Assembly (NCBI RefSeq): GCF_000341085.1
Contig: NZ_ANBA01000011.1
Coordinates: 372,001 to 436,000 of the forward strand
Source: Nocardiopsis ganjiahuensis DSM 45031
GTDB taxonomy: Bacteria > Actinomycetota > Actinomycetes > Streptosporangiales > Streptosporangiaceae
DNA: 64,000 nt
Direction: 5' to 3'
Position numbers and translations under genes: made by a program. The notes under the pieces were generated by a model that was given only the letters and a program-made list of their open reading frames with translations, searched no databases and was not told where the DNA came from. Positions within the stretch are counted from its first letter, which is position 1, and each line of letters starts with the position of its first letter. Of this stretch, positions 51,194 through 59,988 are shown piece after piece.

Positions 51194-52478
51194 GCTCTCT
51201 CCTCATCTGTTCGTCCGCGTCTTTCGTGGGGGCGAGCGCGGTGAGTGTGTCGGCCAGCTGTGCGGGTGTGGGCAGGTCCGCGATCTCCCGGCCGAGTTCC
51301 CGTGCCGCGCGTGCGGGTCCGGGCTCGTTCACCAGGGTGCGGACGGCGGCGCCGACCGTATCCGGGTCCACGCGCTCCGGATCGAGGACGACCGCCGCTC
51401 CCCTGGCGGCGACCGCGGACGCCAGGAGGGGTTCGTCGAAGGTGGGCCGGGGCGCGACCACCTGGGGCACCCCGTGCGCGAGCCCGGTGAGCACGGTTCC
51501 CGTGCCGCCGTGGGTGACCATGGCGTCGCAGGTGGGGGCGAGGGCGTGCAGGGGCACGTAGTCGACCAGGCGGACGTTGCCCGGGACGGCGCCCAGCTTG
51601 GCCTGCTCGTCCTCGGGCAGGGTCGCGACCACCTCCACGTCCAGGTCGGACAGACCCTCCAGGACCATCGGCACGTCGATCCCGAACCGGCCCAGCCACG
51701 CCGCCGTGCTGGTGCCCAGGCTGAGTCCGACGCGGGGGCGTTCGGGTGGGGTGCGCAGCCAGTCGGGGACGAGGGCGCGTCCGTTGTAGGGCACGTATCT
51801 CATGGGGAGGTAGTTCAGGCCGGGGGGTGTGGGCAGGTGCAGGCAGGCGGGGATCTGTTCGATGGTGGCCTGGCCGTGGATGAGGGTTTCGGAGAACTCG
51901 ACCCCGTGGCGGGCGGCTCTGCCGGTCAGCCAGTCGGCCAGGGGGTCCTCACGGTCGGCCTCGGGCTGCTCCGCCCGCTGCTGGAGGAAACGCCACCGGA
52001 CGGCCCCGAAGAGGTCGCCTCCCCACGGGTGGCGGACGTGGGCGGCGCCGCACGCCTCCGCCGCCACCGCCCCGGAATAGGTGATGGGTTCCCAGATGAC
52101 CAGGTCGGGGCGCCAGGACCGGCACAGGGCGACCAGGTCGTCGAGCATCGGGTCGTTCACCATCCGCCACCACCAGGTGACGACCTGCCGGTAGTCCTCC
52201 AGGGTCCGGTGCCAGGGTTTCGCGGGCCCGCCGTACTCGGAGAAGAGCGGAACCCCTCCCCTGAGCCCGTCGAAGGAGGAACGGGCGGTGAGGTGCCGCC
52301 AGAAGCCGTGGTCCCTGCCGACCGGGGCGAAGGGCAGCCCCGCGTCGGCGACGACCCCTCCCAGGGCGGGTTGGCTGGCCACCAGAACCTCGTGCCCGGC
52401 CGCGCGCAGCGCCCACGCCACCGGCACCATGCTCAGGAAGTTCGTCCTCTCGGCGAGGGAGGACACGACGACGCGCAC
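51180..52478 (-). CDS. Glycosyltransferase 7 (GT-B)
   Basis: The protein has 432 residues from a GTG at 52478 preceded by AAGGAG. It starts VRVVVSSLAERTNFLSMVPVAWALRAAGHEV. The segment EDPLADWLTGRAARHGVEFSETLIHGQATIEQIPACL and the following LPTPPGLNYLPMRYVPYNGRALVPDW are shared nearly exactly with the divergent glycosyltransferase 8. The C-terminal third (VDPDTVGAAVRTLVNEPGPARAAR) is shared with glycosyltransferases 1 and 4. Its own parts are the loop DHGFWRHLTARSSFDGLRGG and the donor region MFGxP-like VVAPRPTFDEPLLASAV. Co-transcription with the exporter suggests a late step, perhaps glycosylation before export. Confidence 0.85.
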   Translation of the reverse strand: MRVVVSSLAERTNFLSMVPVAWALRAAGHEVLVASQPALGGVVADAGLPFAPVGRDHGFWRHLTARSSFDGLRGGVPLFSEYGGPAKPWHRTLEDYRQVVTWWWRMVNDPMLDDLVALCRSWRPDLVIWEPITYSGAVAAEACGAAHVRHPWGGDLFGAVRWRFLQQRAEQPEADREDPLADWLTGRAARHGVEFSETLIHGQATIEQIPACLHLPTPPGLNYLPMRYVPYNGRALVPDWLRTPPERPRVGLSLGTSTAAWLGRFGIDVPMVLEGLSDLDVEVVATLPEDEQAKLGAVPGNVRLVDYVPLHALAPTCDAMVTHGGTGTVLTGLAHGVPQVVAPRPTFDEPLLASAVAARGAAVVLDPERVDPDTVGAAVRTLVNEPGPARAARELGREIADLPTPAQLADTLTALAPTKDADEQMRRERARP

Positions 52479-52604
52479 GCTTCGCACTCCTTGGGGGGAT
52501 GGGGGGCGGGTTCCGGGGGCTGCGAACCAGGGCCGCGCCGCCGGAACGCCCATGTGTAGCAGCTTCCGGGCGGGACGGGGAGGCCCGCGGCCGCCAGTCA
52601 GGGG

Positions 52605-52634
52605 TTGGACGCGTCCGCGCGCCTGCTCTAGTGT
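52605..52634 (+). promoter_or_regulatory. Promoter of glycosyltransferase 8
   Basis: TTGGAC (52605-52610) and TAGTGT (52629-52634) are separated by 18 bp, about 39 bases before the ATG at 52673. Confidence 0.5.
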
Positions 52635-52672
52635 TCCGACGCGTTGCGACGAGGAGCGGGGGCAGGGGACAC

Positions 52673-53929
52673 ATGCGGGTGCTGATGGCCACGGCGGCCG
52701 AGAAGCCGCACTTCCTCGGGATGGTGCCCAGCGCGTGGGCGCTGCGTGCCGCCGGGCACGAGGTGCTGGTGGCCAGCCAGCCCGCCCTGGGCCCCGTGGT
52801 CACCGGTGCGGGGCTGCCCTTCGCCCCGGTCGGAAGGGACCACCGCTTCTGGCGCACCATGAGTGCCCTCGATCTCCACGACACCCTCGACGACGTGCCG
52901 CTGTTCGGACGCGTCACCGACCCCTTCGACCAGGTCCCCTGGGAGTACCTGCTGGAGGGCTATCGCCGGGTGGTGCCGTGGTGGTGGCGGATGGTGAACG
53001 ACCCGATGCTCGACGACCTGGTCGCCCTGTGCCGGTCCTGGCGCCCCGACCTCGTGGTGTGGGGCTCGGTGAGCTTCGCCGGGGCGGTGGCGGCGGAGGC
53101 GTGCGGCGCCGCCCACGTGCGGTACCTGTGGGGCGCGGACGTCTTCGCGCGGACCCGGTCACGGTTCCTCCGGCGGTGGGCGGAGCAGCCCGAGGCCGAC
53201 CGTGAGGACCCCCTGGCCGACTGGCTGACCGGCCGAGCCGCCCGCCACGGGGTCGAGTTCTCCGAAACCCTCATCCACGGCCAGGCCACCATCGAACAGA
53301 TCCCCGCCTGCCTGCGCCTGCCCACACCCCCCGGCCTGAACTACCTCCCCATGAGATACGTGCCCTACAACGGACGCGCCCTCGTCCCCGACTGGCTGCG
53401 CACCCCACCCGAACGCCCCCGTGTGTGCGTCACCCTCGGCACCACGCTCATGAGCCAGGGCCCGGCAGGCGGCGCCCTGTTCCGCGGCCTCGTCGAGGGT
53501 CTGTCCGACCTGGACGTGGAGGTGGTCGCCACACTGCCCGCGCACGAGCAGGCCGAGCTCGGCACCGTTCCCGGCAACGTCCGCCTGGTCGACTACGTGC
53601 CCCTGCACGCCCTCGCCCCCACCTGCGACGCCATGGTGGACCACGGGGGGTGGGGGACGGTCCTCACGGGGCTGGACGCCGGGGTTCCCCAGGTCATCGT
53701 GCCGAGCTGGTTCGACGACCCGATGCTCGCGGACATGCTGGCCCGCGAGGGAGCGGCGATCACCGTTCCGCCCCGGGAGATGACACCCGGGACCGTACGG
53801 AACGCCCTCTCGGCGCTGTTGGACGATTCCTCCCACGCCAAGGGGGCGGCACGGGTTCGGGACACGATGCGGGGCATGCCGTCTCCGGCCGCCCTGGCCG
53901 AAGCGCTCGAGCGGTGGGCGTCGGGCTGA
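52673..53929 (+). CDS. Glycosyltransferase 8 (GT-B)
   Basis: The protein has 418 residues from the ATG at 52673 after GGCAGGGGAC. It has KPHFLGMVPSAWALRAAGHEVLVASQPALG and the donor motif VDHGGWGTVLTGLDAGVPQVIVPSW. Its acceptor domain up to RYLWGADVFARTR resembles glycosyltransferase 4, the middle is that of glycosyltransferase 7, and the C-terminal 80 residues are unique. It diverges from glycosyltransferase 7; with the shared block this suggests a local inverted duplication followed by exchange. Confidence 0.85.
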   Translation: MRVLMATAAEKPHFLGMVPSAWALRAAGHEVLVASQPALGPVVTGAGLPFAPVGRDHRFWRTMSALDLHDTLDDVPLFGRVTDPFDQVPWEYLLEGYRRVVPWWWRMVNDPMLDDLVALCRSWRPDLVVWGSVSFAGAVAAEACGAAHVRYLWGADVFARTRSRFLRRWAEQPEADREDPLADWLTGRAARHGVEFSETLIHGQATIEQIPACLRLPTPPGLNYLPMRYVPYNGRALVPDWLRTPPERPRVCVTLGTTLMSQGPAGGALFRGLVEGLSDLDVEVVATLPAHEQAELGTVPGNVRLVDYVPLHALAPTCDAMVDHGGWGTVLTGLDAGVPQVIVPSWFDDPMLADMLAREGAAITVPPREMTPGTVRNALSALLDDSSHAKGAARVRDTMRGMPSPAALAEALERWASG

Positions 53930-53961
53930 CCTGTTCGGGCCCCGCCTCCCGCTCCCCCGGG

Positions 53962-54960
53962 TCAGGCAGGCGCCCGGCCCTCGGCCGACCGCCGGAACCG
54001 GTCGACGAGGTCGGCCATTTCCAGGATCGGGGCGGTGTCCACGGCACGGCGCCCGCGCACACCGTCCGCGAACGCGGAGAGCACGTTGCCGAACTGGTGC
54101 TCGGCTGCCAGGGACACGCGCTCCTCCTCCGCTCCCCGCCGCAGCTCCAGCGTCGGGCTCAGCGTCTCCGGCGGTGTGAAGGCGCGGTCCAGACTCAGGG
54201 TCCCCCCGTCCCCCCACACGGTGTACGTGTTGCGGTACTGGAGCCCGAAACCGAAGCCGACGTGCACCGTCGTGCCGTCCGGACCGCTCAGCAGCGCACC
54301 GCCGCGGACGTCCACCCCCGTCCGGGCGCAGTACTCCAGCACCGCCCCCCGCAGCCGGAGGTCGCTCCCCAGCATGAACTGGGCCAGGCCGAGGGGGTAC
54401 ACCCCGACGTCCAGCAGGGCCCCGCCGCCCAGCGCCGGGTCGTACCTGATGTCCCCGGGTTCGCGCTCGGGCACGCCGAACTCGCACATCAGGGCACGCG
54501 GGCTGCCGATCACACCCGCGCCCAGCAGGCGCCGCGCCTCGTGGTGCTGCCCGTGGTGACGGAAAGCGAAGTTCTCCAGGAGGGTCAGCCCACGCCTCTC
54601 GGCCTCGGCCACGAGTGCGGCGGAGGTGTCGTGCCCGATGGTCAGGGGTTTCTCGGACAGGACGTGCAGCCCGGCCTCCAGGGCCCGGGCCACCCACGTG
54701 GGCCGCAGCCCGACGGGCAGGGGGACGTAGACGGCGTCGAGGTCGTCCCGGGCGAGCAGGGCGTCGTAGCCGGTGACGGCCTCGCCCCCGAAGCGCTCGG
54801 CGAACGCTCGGGCCTTGGCCGGGTCCCGGCTGGCCACCGCGGCGAGCTCCACGGACGGCGTCACCTCGACGGCGGGCAGCACACGCCTCCAGGCGATCTC
54901 GGCGCAACCCAGCACCCCGAGCCTGACCGGCGCTCCAGCACTCCCATGTTCCAGGGACAC
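53962..54960 (-). CDS. NDP-hexose 3-ketoreductase (Gfo/Idh/MocA family, SpnN/KijD10-like)
   Basis: The protein has 332 residues from a GTG at 54960 following GGAGGAGGATC. The Rossmann motif is VRLGVLGCAEIAWRRVLPA and the family signature Lys is in HVLSEKPLTIGHDTSAALV. The C-terminal beta-sheet domain has LMCEFGVPEREPGDIRYDPALGGGALLDVGVYPLG. In deoxysugar pathways this family reduces the C3 ketone left by the 2,3-dehydratase, giving the 2,6-dideoxy-4-keto sugar. This product is the substrate expected for the E1-like dehydrase encoded divergently at 55227. Confidence 0.8.
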   Translation of the reverse strand: MSLEHGSAGAPVRLGVLGCAEIAWRRVLPAVEVTPSVELAAVASRDPAKARAFAERFGGEAVTGYDALLARDDLDAVYVPLPVGLRPTWVARALEAGLHVLSEKPLTIGHDTSAALVAEAERRGLTLLENFAFRHHGQHHEARRLLGAGVIGSPRALMCEFGVPEREPGDIRYDPALGGGALLDVGVYPLGLAQFMLGSDLRLRGAVLEYCARTGVDVRGGALLSGPDGTTVHVGFGFGLQYRNTYTVWGDGGTLSLDRAFTPPETLSPTLELRRGAEEERVSLAAEHQFGNVLSAFADGVRGRRAVDTAPILEMADLVDRFRRSAEGRAPA

Positions 54961-55226
54961 ACGATCCTCCTCCGTGTCGGCCGCCTCCGAGCCACCGGGC
55001 CGCCGGCGACCGACCGCGGCCACGGCGCGGCCATACTGCCAGAGCCGGACCCGCGCCGGGCGTCCCGGAGCAGGGCCGGCGGGAACGGCTCTGGTTCCAC
55101 CGCCGGAACGCCCCTATCCTGTCCGACGCCGTTCCCGGGGCCGGGCCGACGGAGTCCTGTCTTCCGCTGGGCGGGAGCGGGACGGGCACCGGTCACGGCC
55201 ACCCGCGCAGAAGGGAAGTACCGTTC

Positions 55227-56564
55227 ATGGCGACCACCGACGAGGTCACCGAGGAGGCCCGGGCCGTTCTGGACGGCGTCCGCGCCTACCACCGCTCGGC
55301 CGCCCCCGAACGGGACTTCGTCCCCGGAGTGACGGAGATCTGGCCCTCGGGGGCCGTCCTGGACGAGGAGGACCGGGTGGCCCTCGTGGCGGCCGCCCTC
55401 GACATGCGGATCGCCGCGGGCGGGAGCTCCCGCAGGTTCGAGTCCCTGTTCGCCCGACGGCTCGGTCGGCGCAAGGCCCACCTGACCAACTCCGGTTCCT
55501 CCGCCAACCTGCTCGCGCTGACGGCGCTCACCTCGGGCCTGCTGGAGGACGAGCGCCTGCGCCCGGGGGACGAGGTCGTCACGGTCGCCGCGGGGTTCCC
55601 GACCACCGTCAACCCGATCCTGCAGAACGGGCTCGTCCCCGTCTTCGTCGACATCGAATTGCGCACCTACAACACGACCGCCGAACGGGTGGAGCGGGCG
55701 ATCGGCCCGCGTACCAGGGCGATCATGATCGCCCACGCCCTGGGCAACCCCTTCCAGGCGCGGGAGATCGAGGAGATCGCGCGGGACCGGGGCCTGTTCC
55801 TGGTGGAGGACGACTGCGACGCGGTCGGCTCCTTCTACGAGGGGAGGGCGACGGGGTCGTTCGGGGACCTGTCGACGGTCAGCTTCTACCCGGCCCACCA
55901 CATCACCATGGGCGAGGGCGGCTGCGTCCTCACGTCCAACCCCGCCCTGGCGCGGATCGTGGAGTCCCTGCGCGACTGGGGACGCGACTGCTGGTGCGAG
56001 CCCGGGGAGAGCGACACCTGCCGCAAGCGGTTCAGCTACCAGCTGGGGACGCTGCCGTACGGCTACGACCACAAGTACACGTTCTCCCACGTCGGCTACA
56101 ACCTCAAGGGGACCGACCTCCAGGCGTCGCTCGGACTGACCCAGCTCGACAAGCTGGACGCGTTCGGGGAGGCCCGCCGCCGCAACTGGCGGCGGATGAG
56201 GGAGGGGCTGGACGGCCTGCCGGGGCTGATCCTGCCGGAGGCCACCCCCGGCAGTGATCCGAGCTGGTTCGGGTTCGTGATCACCGTGGCCCCCGAGGCC
56301 CCCTTCGACAGGGCGGAGCTGATCCACTTCCTGGAGGCGCGGCGGATCGGGACGCGTCTGCTCTTCGCGGGCAACCTCACCCGCCACCCGGCCTACCTGG
56401 AACGCCCGCACCGGGTGGCGGAGGACCTGGTCAACAGCGACATCGCCACGGAACGGACGTTCTGGACGGGCGTCTACCCGGGGCTCACCGACGAGATGAT
56501 CGACTACGTGGTGTCATCGATCACCGAGTTCGTCAAGAGCGCCGCCGGGGGGACACGGGCCTGA
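55227..56564 (+). CDS. NDP-4-keto-deoxyhexose 3-dehydrase, E1/SpnQ type (PMP and [2Fe-2S])
   Basis: This 445-residue DegT-fold enzyme has His224 (SFYPAHHITMGEGG) in place of the PLP lysine. Four cysteines stand at 197, 255, 257 and 265. The spacing C-X57-C-X1-C-X7-C is exactly that of the [2Fe-2S] site of Yersinia E1 (ascarylose pathway) and its relatives SpnQ and UrdQ. The enzyme removes the C3 hydroxyl by one-electron chemistry with PMP. Here it should give a 2,3,6-trideoxy-4-keto sugar, a precursor of rhodinose, amicetose or forosamine types. No dedicated E3 reductase is nearby, as for SpnQ, which can use host ferredoxin or flavodoxin reductases. Confidence 0.9.
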   Translation: MATTDEVTEEARAVLDGVRAYHRSAAPERDFVPGVTEIWPSGAVLDEEDRVALVAAALDMRIAAGGSSRRFESLFARRLGRRKAHLTNSGSSANLLALTALTSGLLEDERLRPGDEVVTVAAGFPTTVNPILQNGLVPVFVDIELRTYNTTAERVERAIGPRTRAIMIAHALGNPFQAREIEEIARDRGLFLVEDDCDAVGSFYEGRATGSFGDLSTVSFYPAHHITMGEGGCVLTSNPALARIVESLRDWGRDCWCEPGESDTCRKRFSYQLGTLPYGYDHKYTFSHVGYNLKGTDLQASLGLTQLDKLDAFGEARRRNWRRMREGLDGLPGLILPEATPGSDPSWFGFVITVAPEAPFDRAELIHFLEARRIGTRLLFAGNLTRHPAYLERPHRVAEDLVNSDIATERTFWTGVYPGLTDEMIDYVVSSITEFVKSAAGGTRA

Positions 56565-56622
56565 GGCCGGGAGCGGTCGGGCTCACCAGGCGGACCCGGA
56601 AGCCGAAGGCCGTGACCCCGGC

Positions 56623-56666
56623 CGACGGGGCGGACCCCTGACGATCGTCAGGGGTCCGCCCCGTCG
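56623..56666. promoter_or_regulatory. 44-bp perfect palindrome upstream of the ABC operon
   Basis: All 22 base pairs of the two arms match with no loop. The centre is CTGACGATCGTCAG (56638-56651). A near copy, CTGACGAAAGTCAG, stands at 61903-61916 before the sensor kinase gene. The palindrome is 59 bp after the dehydrase gene and just upstream of a promoter (TGTCGG 56675-56680, TAGCGT 56699-56704), so it could both terminate the cluster and bind the response regulator. Confidence 0.6.
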
Positions 56667-56737
56667 CTCGTCACTGTCGGCCGGAGGGCGCCCCTTCCTA
56701 GCGTGGAACCTCCGAGGTCCACCAGTGGGAAGGCGCC

Positions 56738-57490
56738 ATGAACACACCTACCGCCACACAGCAGGAAACCGCCTTGGAGGCGATCGGCCTCGTCAGGAGG
56801 TTCGGTGAGGGGGAGACCGCGGTGACCGCCGTGGCCGGGGTGGACCTCGGTTTCCGGCGCGGTGAGTTCGTCGCCGTCATGGGGCCCTCCGGGTCGGGCA
56901 AGTCCACGCTGATGAACCTCCTGGCCGGGCTGGACACCCCCACCGAGGGCCGGGTCGTGGTCGAGGGGACCGACCTGTCCGGCCTCGGCGACCGGCAGCT
57001 GACCCGGCTGCGGCGCGAGCGCGTCGGGTTCGTCTTCCAGGCCTTCAACCTGATGCCGGCTCTGACCGCCGAGCAGAACGTCCTGCTGCCCCTCAAGCTC
57101 TCCGGCCGACGCCCGGACCGGGAGTTCTTCGACGAGATCGTGCGCTCCCTGCGCCTCCAGGACCGGCTCGGCCACCGCCCCGCGGAACTGTCCGGGGGAC
57201 AGCAGCAGCGCGTCGCGATCGCCCGCGCCCTGTTGGCCCGGCCCGCGGTGGTGTTCGCCGACGAACCGACCGGCGCCCTCGACGTCTCCAGCGGCCACGA
57301 GATCCTCGGGAGGCTGCGGGAGGCCGGGACCCGGCTGGGCCAGACCGTCGTCATGGTCACCCACGACCCCGTCGCCGCCACTTACGCCGACCGGGTGCTG
57401 CTGCTCTCCGACGGCGCGCTCCACGGCACCGTCGAACGGCCCACCACGCGCGCGGTGCTGGCCGCCATGGCCGGGGCGGAGGGGGCCTGA
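56738..57490 (+). CDS. MacB/LolD-type ABC transporter ATPase
   Basis: This 250-residue ATPase has Walker A GPSGSGKST, signature LSGGQQQRVAIARALLARP, Walker B VVFADEPTGALD and VTHDPVAATYADR. These are characteristic of the MacB/LolD/FtsE group that works with FtsX-like permeases. It overlaps the permease gene by one base. Expression is probably controlled by the two-component system at 59989-61867 through the operator at 56638. Such sets commonly respond to cell-envelope stress or peptide antibiotics. Confidence 0.9.
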   Translation: MNTPTATQQETALEAIGLVRRFGEGETAVTAVAGVDLGFRRGEFVAVMGPSGSGKSTLMNLLAGLDTPTEGRVVVEGTDLSGLGDRQLTRLRRERVGFVFQAFNLMPALTAEQNVLLPLKLSGRRPDREFFDEIVRSLRLQDRLGHRPAELSGGQQQRVAIARALLARPAVVFADEPTGALDVSSGHEILGRLREAGTRLGQTVVMVTHDPVAATYADRVLLLSDGALHGTVERPTTRAVLAAMAGAEGA

Positions 57491-59940
57491 TGCTCGGTTA
57501 CGCCTGGGCGCAGGTGACCGCCCACCCCCTCCGGCTGGCCGCGGTCCTGGCCGCGATCACGCTCGGCACCCTCTTCCTGGCGGCCACCGGCGTGTTCACC
57601 GCCACCTCCGCCGCCGGGATGCGCCTGGTCGCCGCGGCACCGCTGACGGCGGCCGACGTGGTCGTGGACCGCGACCCGCAGGCCCCCGACCCCGGTGCCG
57701 ACTGGCCCGCGCGGGTGGCCGAGCACCCCGACGTCACGGCCACCGCCCCCGTGCACGCGCGGACCGTCCAGCTGGTCACCGACGGCGTCCGCGCCACCAC
57801 CAACGTCTACAGCGTCTCCGACCGGCCCGAGCTCCGCTGGTTCGAGCTGGCGGAGGGGGCGTGGCCCGCGGCCGCGGACGAGGTGGTGGCCGACGCACCG
57901 ACCCTGGAGTCCGCCGGGCTCACCGTGGGCGACACCCTGCGCCTCCTCGACGGCGAGGGCGGGGAGACCGAGGTGACCGTGGTCGGCGCGGCGGACCTGG
58001 GATTCCGTCCGCTGACCGGGGTCCAGTACCAGCTCTACTCCTCCGAGGCGTTCTTCGCCGGGCAGAGCCCTCCGAGCGTCACGGCCCTGGTCGCCGCGGG
58101 CAGCTCCCCCGAGACGGTCGTGGAGAGCCTGGACGCGTCACTCCCCGACGACCTGTACCCCATGACCGCCGAGGAACAGGCCGACCTGGCCGCGGACCGG
58201 TTCGCGGGCGGCTCCCAGCAGCTCGAGCTCATCCTGCTCGTGTTCGCCCTCATCTCACTGCTCGCGGCCGCCCTGGTCATCGCCAACACCTTCACCGTCC
58301 TGCTCTCCCAGCGGCGCCGGGACACCGCGTTGCTCCGACTGGTGGGAGCGGACCGGTCGCAGGTGCGGAACCTGGTCCTGACCGAGGCGCTGATCGTCGG
58401 CTCCGTCGGGTCGGCCCTGGGTGTGACCGTCGGCGTGGGAGCGGGCTACGTCGGCGCGTCGCTGATGGGCCTGACCGGGGACGGCCTGCACGTGAGCGCT
58501 CCGGCTCTGGCCGGGGCGTTCCTGGTGGGCGTGCTCACGACCGTGTGCTCCGCGTGGTTCCCCGCACGCAGGGCCGCGTCGACCGCGCCGGCCGAGGCCC
58601 TGCGGTCGGCCTCCCTGACCGGCGGGGACCGGTTCCGGTTCCGGCCCGTCCACGCGGCCGGTCTGGTCCTGGCCTCGCTCGGAACCGCCGGAACGGGGTT
58701 CGGAGCACTGACGGAGAACCTGCCGCCGGCGATCGCGGGCGGTTTCCTCGGAGCGGTCGGCCTGCTCCTGTTCCTGCGTTACGCGATCTCCCGGCTCGTC
58801 TCGGGCTCCGACCTCCTGCTGCGGCGGGCCGGCGGGGTGCCGGAGCTGGCGGGGGCCAACCTCCGGCGCAACACCGGCAGGACCGCCACGGCCACGCTCA
58901 CCCTGGTGCTCGGGCTGGGCCTGGTCACCGCCCTCGTCACGGCCGCGGCCACGGGGCGCGCCACCATCGACGGCGACCTGGAGGCCCGCTTCCCCGTGGA
59001 CGTGAGCGTGCGGGTGGACGCGGGCTCGGTCTCCCCCGACACCGTCGCCATGGTCCGTGACCTCGACGGGCTGGAGTTCACGGAGGCGCCGAGGACGGAG
59101 CCGGTGACCGTCGGCGGCCTGGGCGAGACCACCCTGGTGGGGGTCTCACCGGAGTTGGCCCGGGCGGCCGACGCGCCGGTCCTGGCGGAGGGCGGCTCCG
59201 AAGCCCCGGCCGTGCTGGTGTCCGGGGAACAGGCGGACGCGCTCGGAGCCGCGTCGGGGGAGGTGGTCGACCTCGCTGTCAACGGCGAGACGCACCGCTT
59301 CACCCTGCACGTGTCCCGGCTCGCCACCGTCTCGGGCGTCCCGCGCCCGGTCGTGCTCGAGGACGTCCTGGACTCCGTGGTCCCGGGCGACGACCGGGGC
59401 ATGGTGTGGGGGGTGGCCTCGGAGGGCGCCGACACCGGCGCCCTCGCCGAACAGACGGCCCGCGTCGCCGGGGCGGATCCCGAAATCGCCGTGGGCGGGG
59501 CCCTCAGCGAACGGAGGGACCTCACCGACGTCCTCGACGTCCTGGTCGGCCTGTCACTGGCGATGCTCCTGGTCACCGTGGTGATCTCCGGCCTCGGAGT
59601 GGCGAACACCCTGAGCCTGTCCGTCATGGAGCGCACGCGCGAACTGGCCCTGCTGCGGGCCCTGGGGCTCACCCGGGGCGGCCTGCGGGCGACCCTGGCG
59701 GTGGAGACCGCGGTCACGGCCGCCCTGGGCGCCCTGCTGGGGCTGGTGATCGGTGTCCCCTACGGGCTGGTGGGGGTGAGCGCGATCGTCGGGGGGACCG
59801 CGCCGCTCGTGGTGGCCGTCCCCTGGGCACAGCTCCTGCTCGTGCTCGCGTCCGCCCTGGTCATCGGGTTGGCGGCGACGCTGCTGCCTTCCCGTAGGGC
59901 GACCCGGATCGCCCCCGCCGAAGGGCTGGGCGCCGACTGA
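57490..59940 (+). CDS. FtsX-like ABC permease, ten-helix type
   Basis: This 816-residue permease has two FtsX modules. There is one N-terminal helix, a large extracytoplasmic domain (about residues 45-240), three helices ending near residue 365, two helices, a second extracytoplasmic domain (about residues 480-670) and three final helices. The conserved loops LLSQRRRDTALLRLVGA and VMERTRELALLRALGLTRGG lie in equivalent positions. It transports with the ATPase just upstream. A role in peptide-antibiotic or cell-envelope stress tolerance is likely, but the substrate is not defined. Confidence 0.9.
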   Translation: MLGYAWAQVTAHPLRLAAVLAAITLGTLFLAATGVFTATSAAGMRLVAAAPLTAADVVVDRDPQAPDPGADWPARVAEHPDVTATAPVHARTVQLVTDGVRATTNVYSVSDRPELRWFELAEGAWPAAADEVVADAPTLESAGLTVGDTLRLLDGEGGETEVTVVGAADLGFRPLTGVQYQLYSSEAFFAGQSPPSVTALVAAGSSPETVVESLDASLPDDLYPMTAEEQADLAADRFAGGSQQLELILLVFALISLLAAALVIANTFTVLLSQRRRDTALLRLVGADRSQVRNLVLTEALIVGSVGSALGVTVGVGAGYVGASLMGLTGDGLHVSAPALAGAFLVGVLTTVCSAWFPARRAASTAPAEALRSASLTGGDRFRFRPVHAAGLVLASLGTAGTGFGALTENLPPAIAGGFLGAVGLLLFLRYAISRLVSGSDLLLRRAGGVPELAGANLRRNTGRTATATLTLVLGLGLVTALVTAAATGRATIDGDLEARFPVDVSVRVDAGSVSPDTVAMVRDLDGLEFTEAPRTEPVTVGGLGETTLVGVSPELARAADAPVLAEGGSEAPAVLVSGEQADALGAASGEVVDLAVNGETHRFTLHVSRLATVSGVPRPVVLEDVLDSVVPGDDRGMVWGVASEGADTGALAEQTARVAGADPEIAVGGALSERRDLTDVLDVLVGLSLAMLLVTVVISGLGVANTLSLSVMERTRELALLRALGLTRGGLRATLAVETAVTAALGALLGLVIGVPYGLVGVSAIVGGTAPLVVAVPWAQLLLVLASALVIGLAATLLPSRRATRIAPAEGLGAD

Positions 59941-59988
59941 GGGGTCGGGAGGGCCGAAGGGTCGGGGCCGGCTCTGAGCGGCCGGCCG

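Noticed and set aside
19459..53929. tRNA genes or integrase-linked island boundaries around the cluster
   Set aside because: No cloverleaf-like sequence, integrase or direct repeat was noticed at the cluster edges by eye. A tRNAscan run would settle this.
56623..56666. Insertion sequence end or attachment site
   Set aside because: No transposase, integrase or duplicated target sequence was seen nearby, and the site matches a two-component operator pattern.
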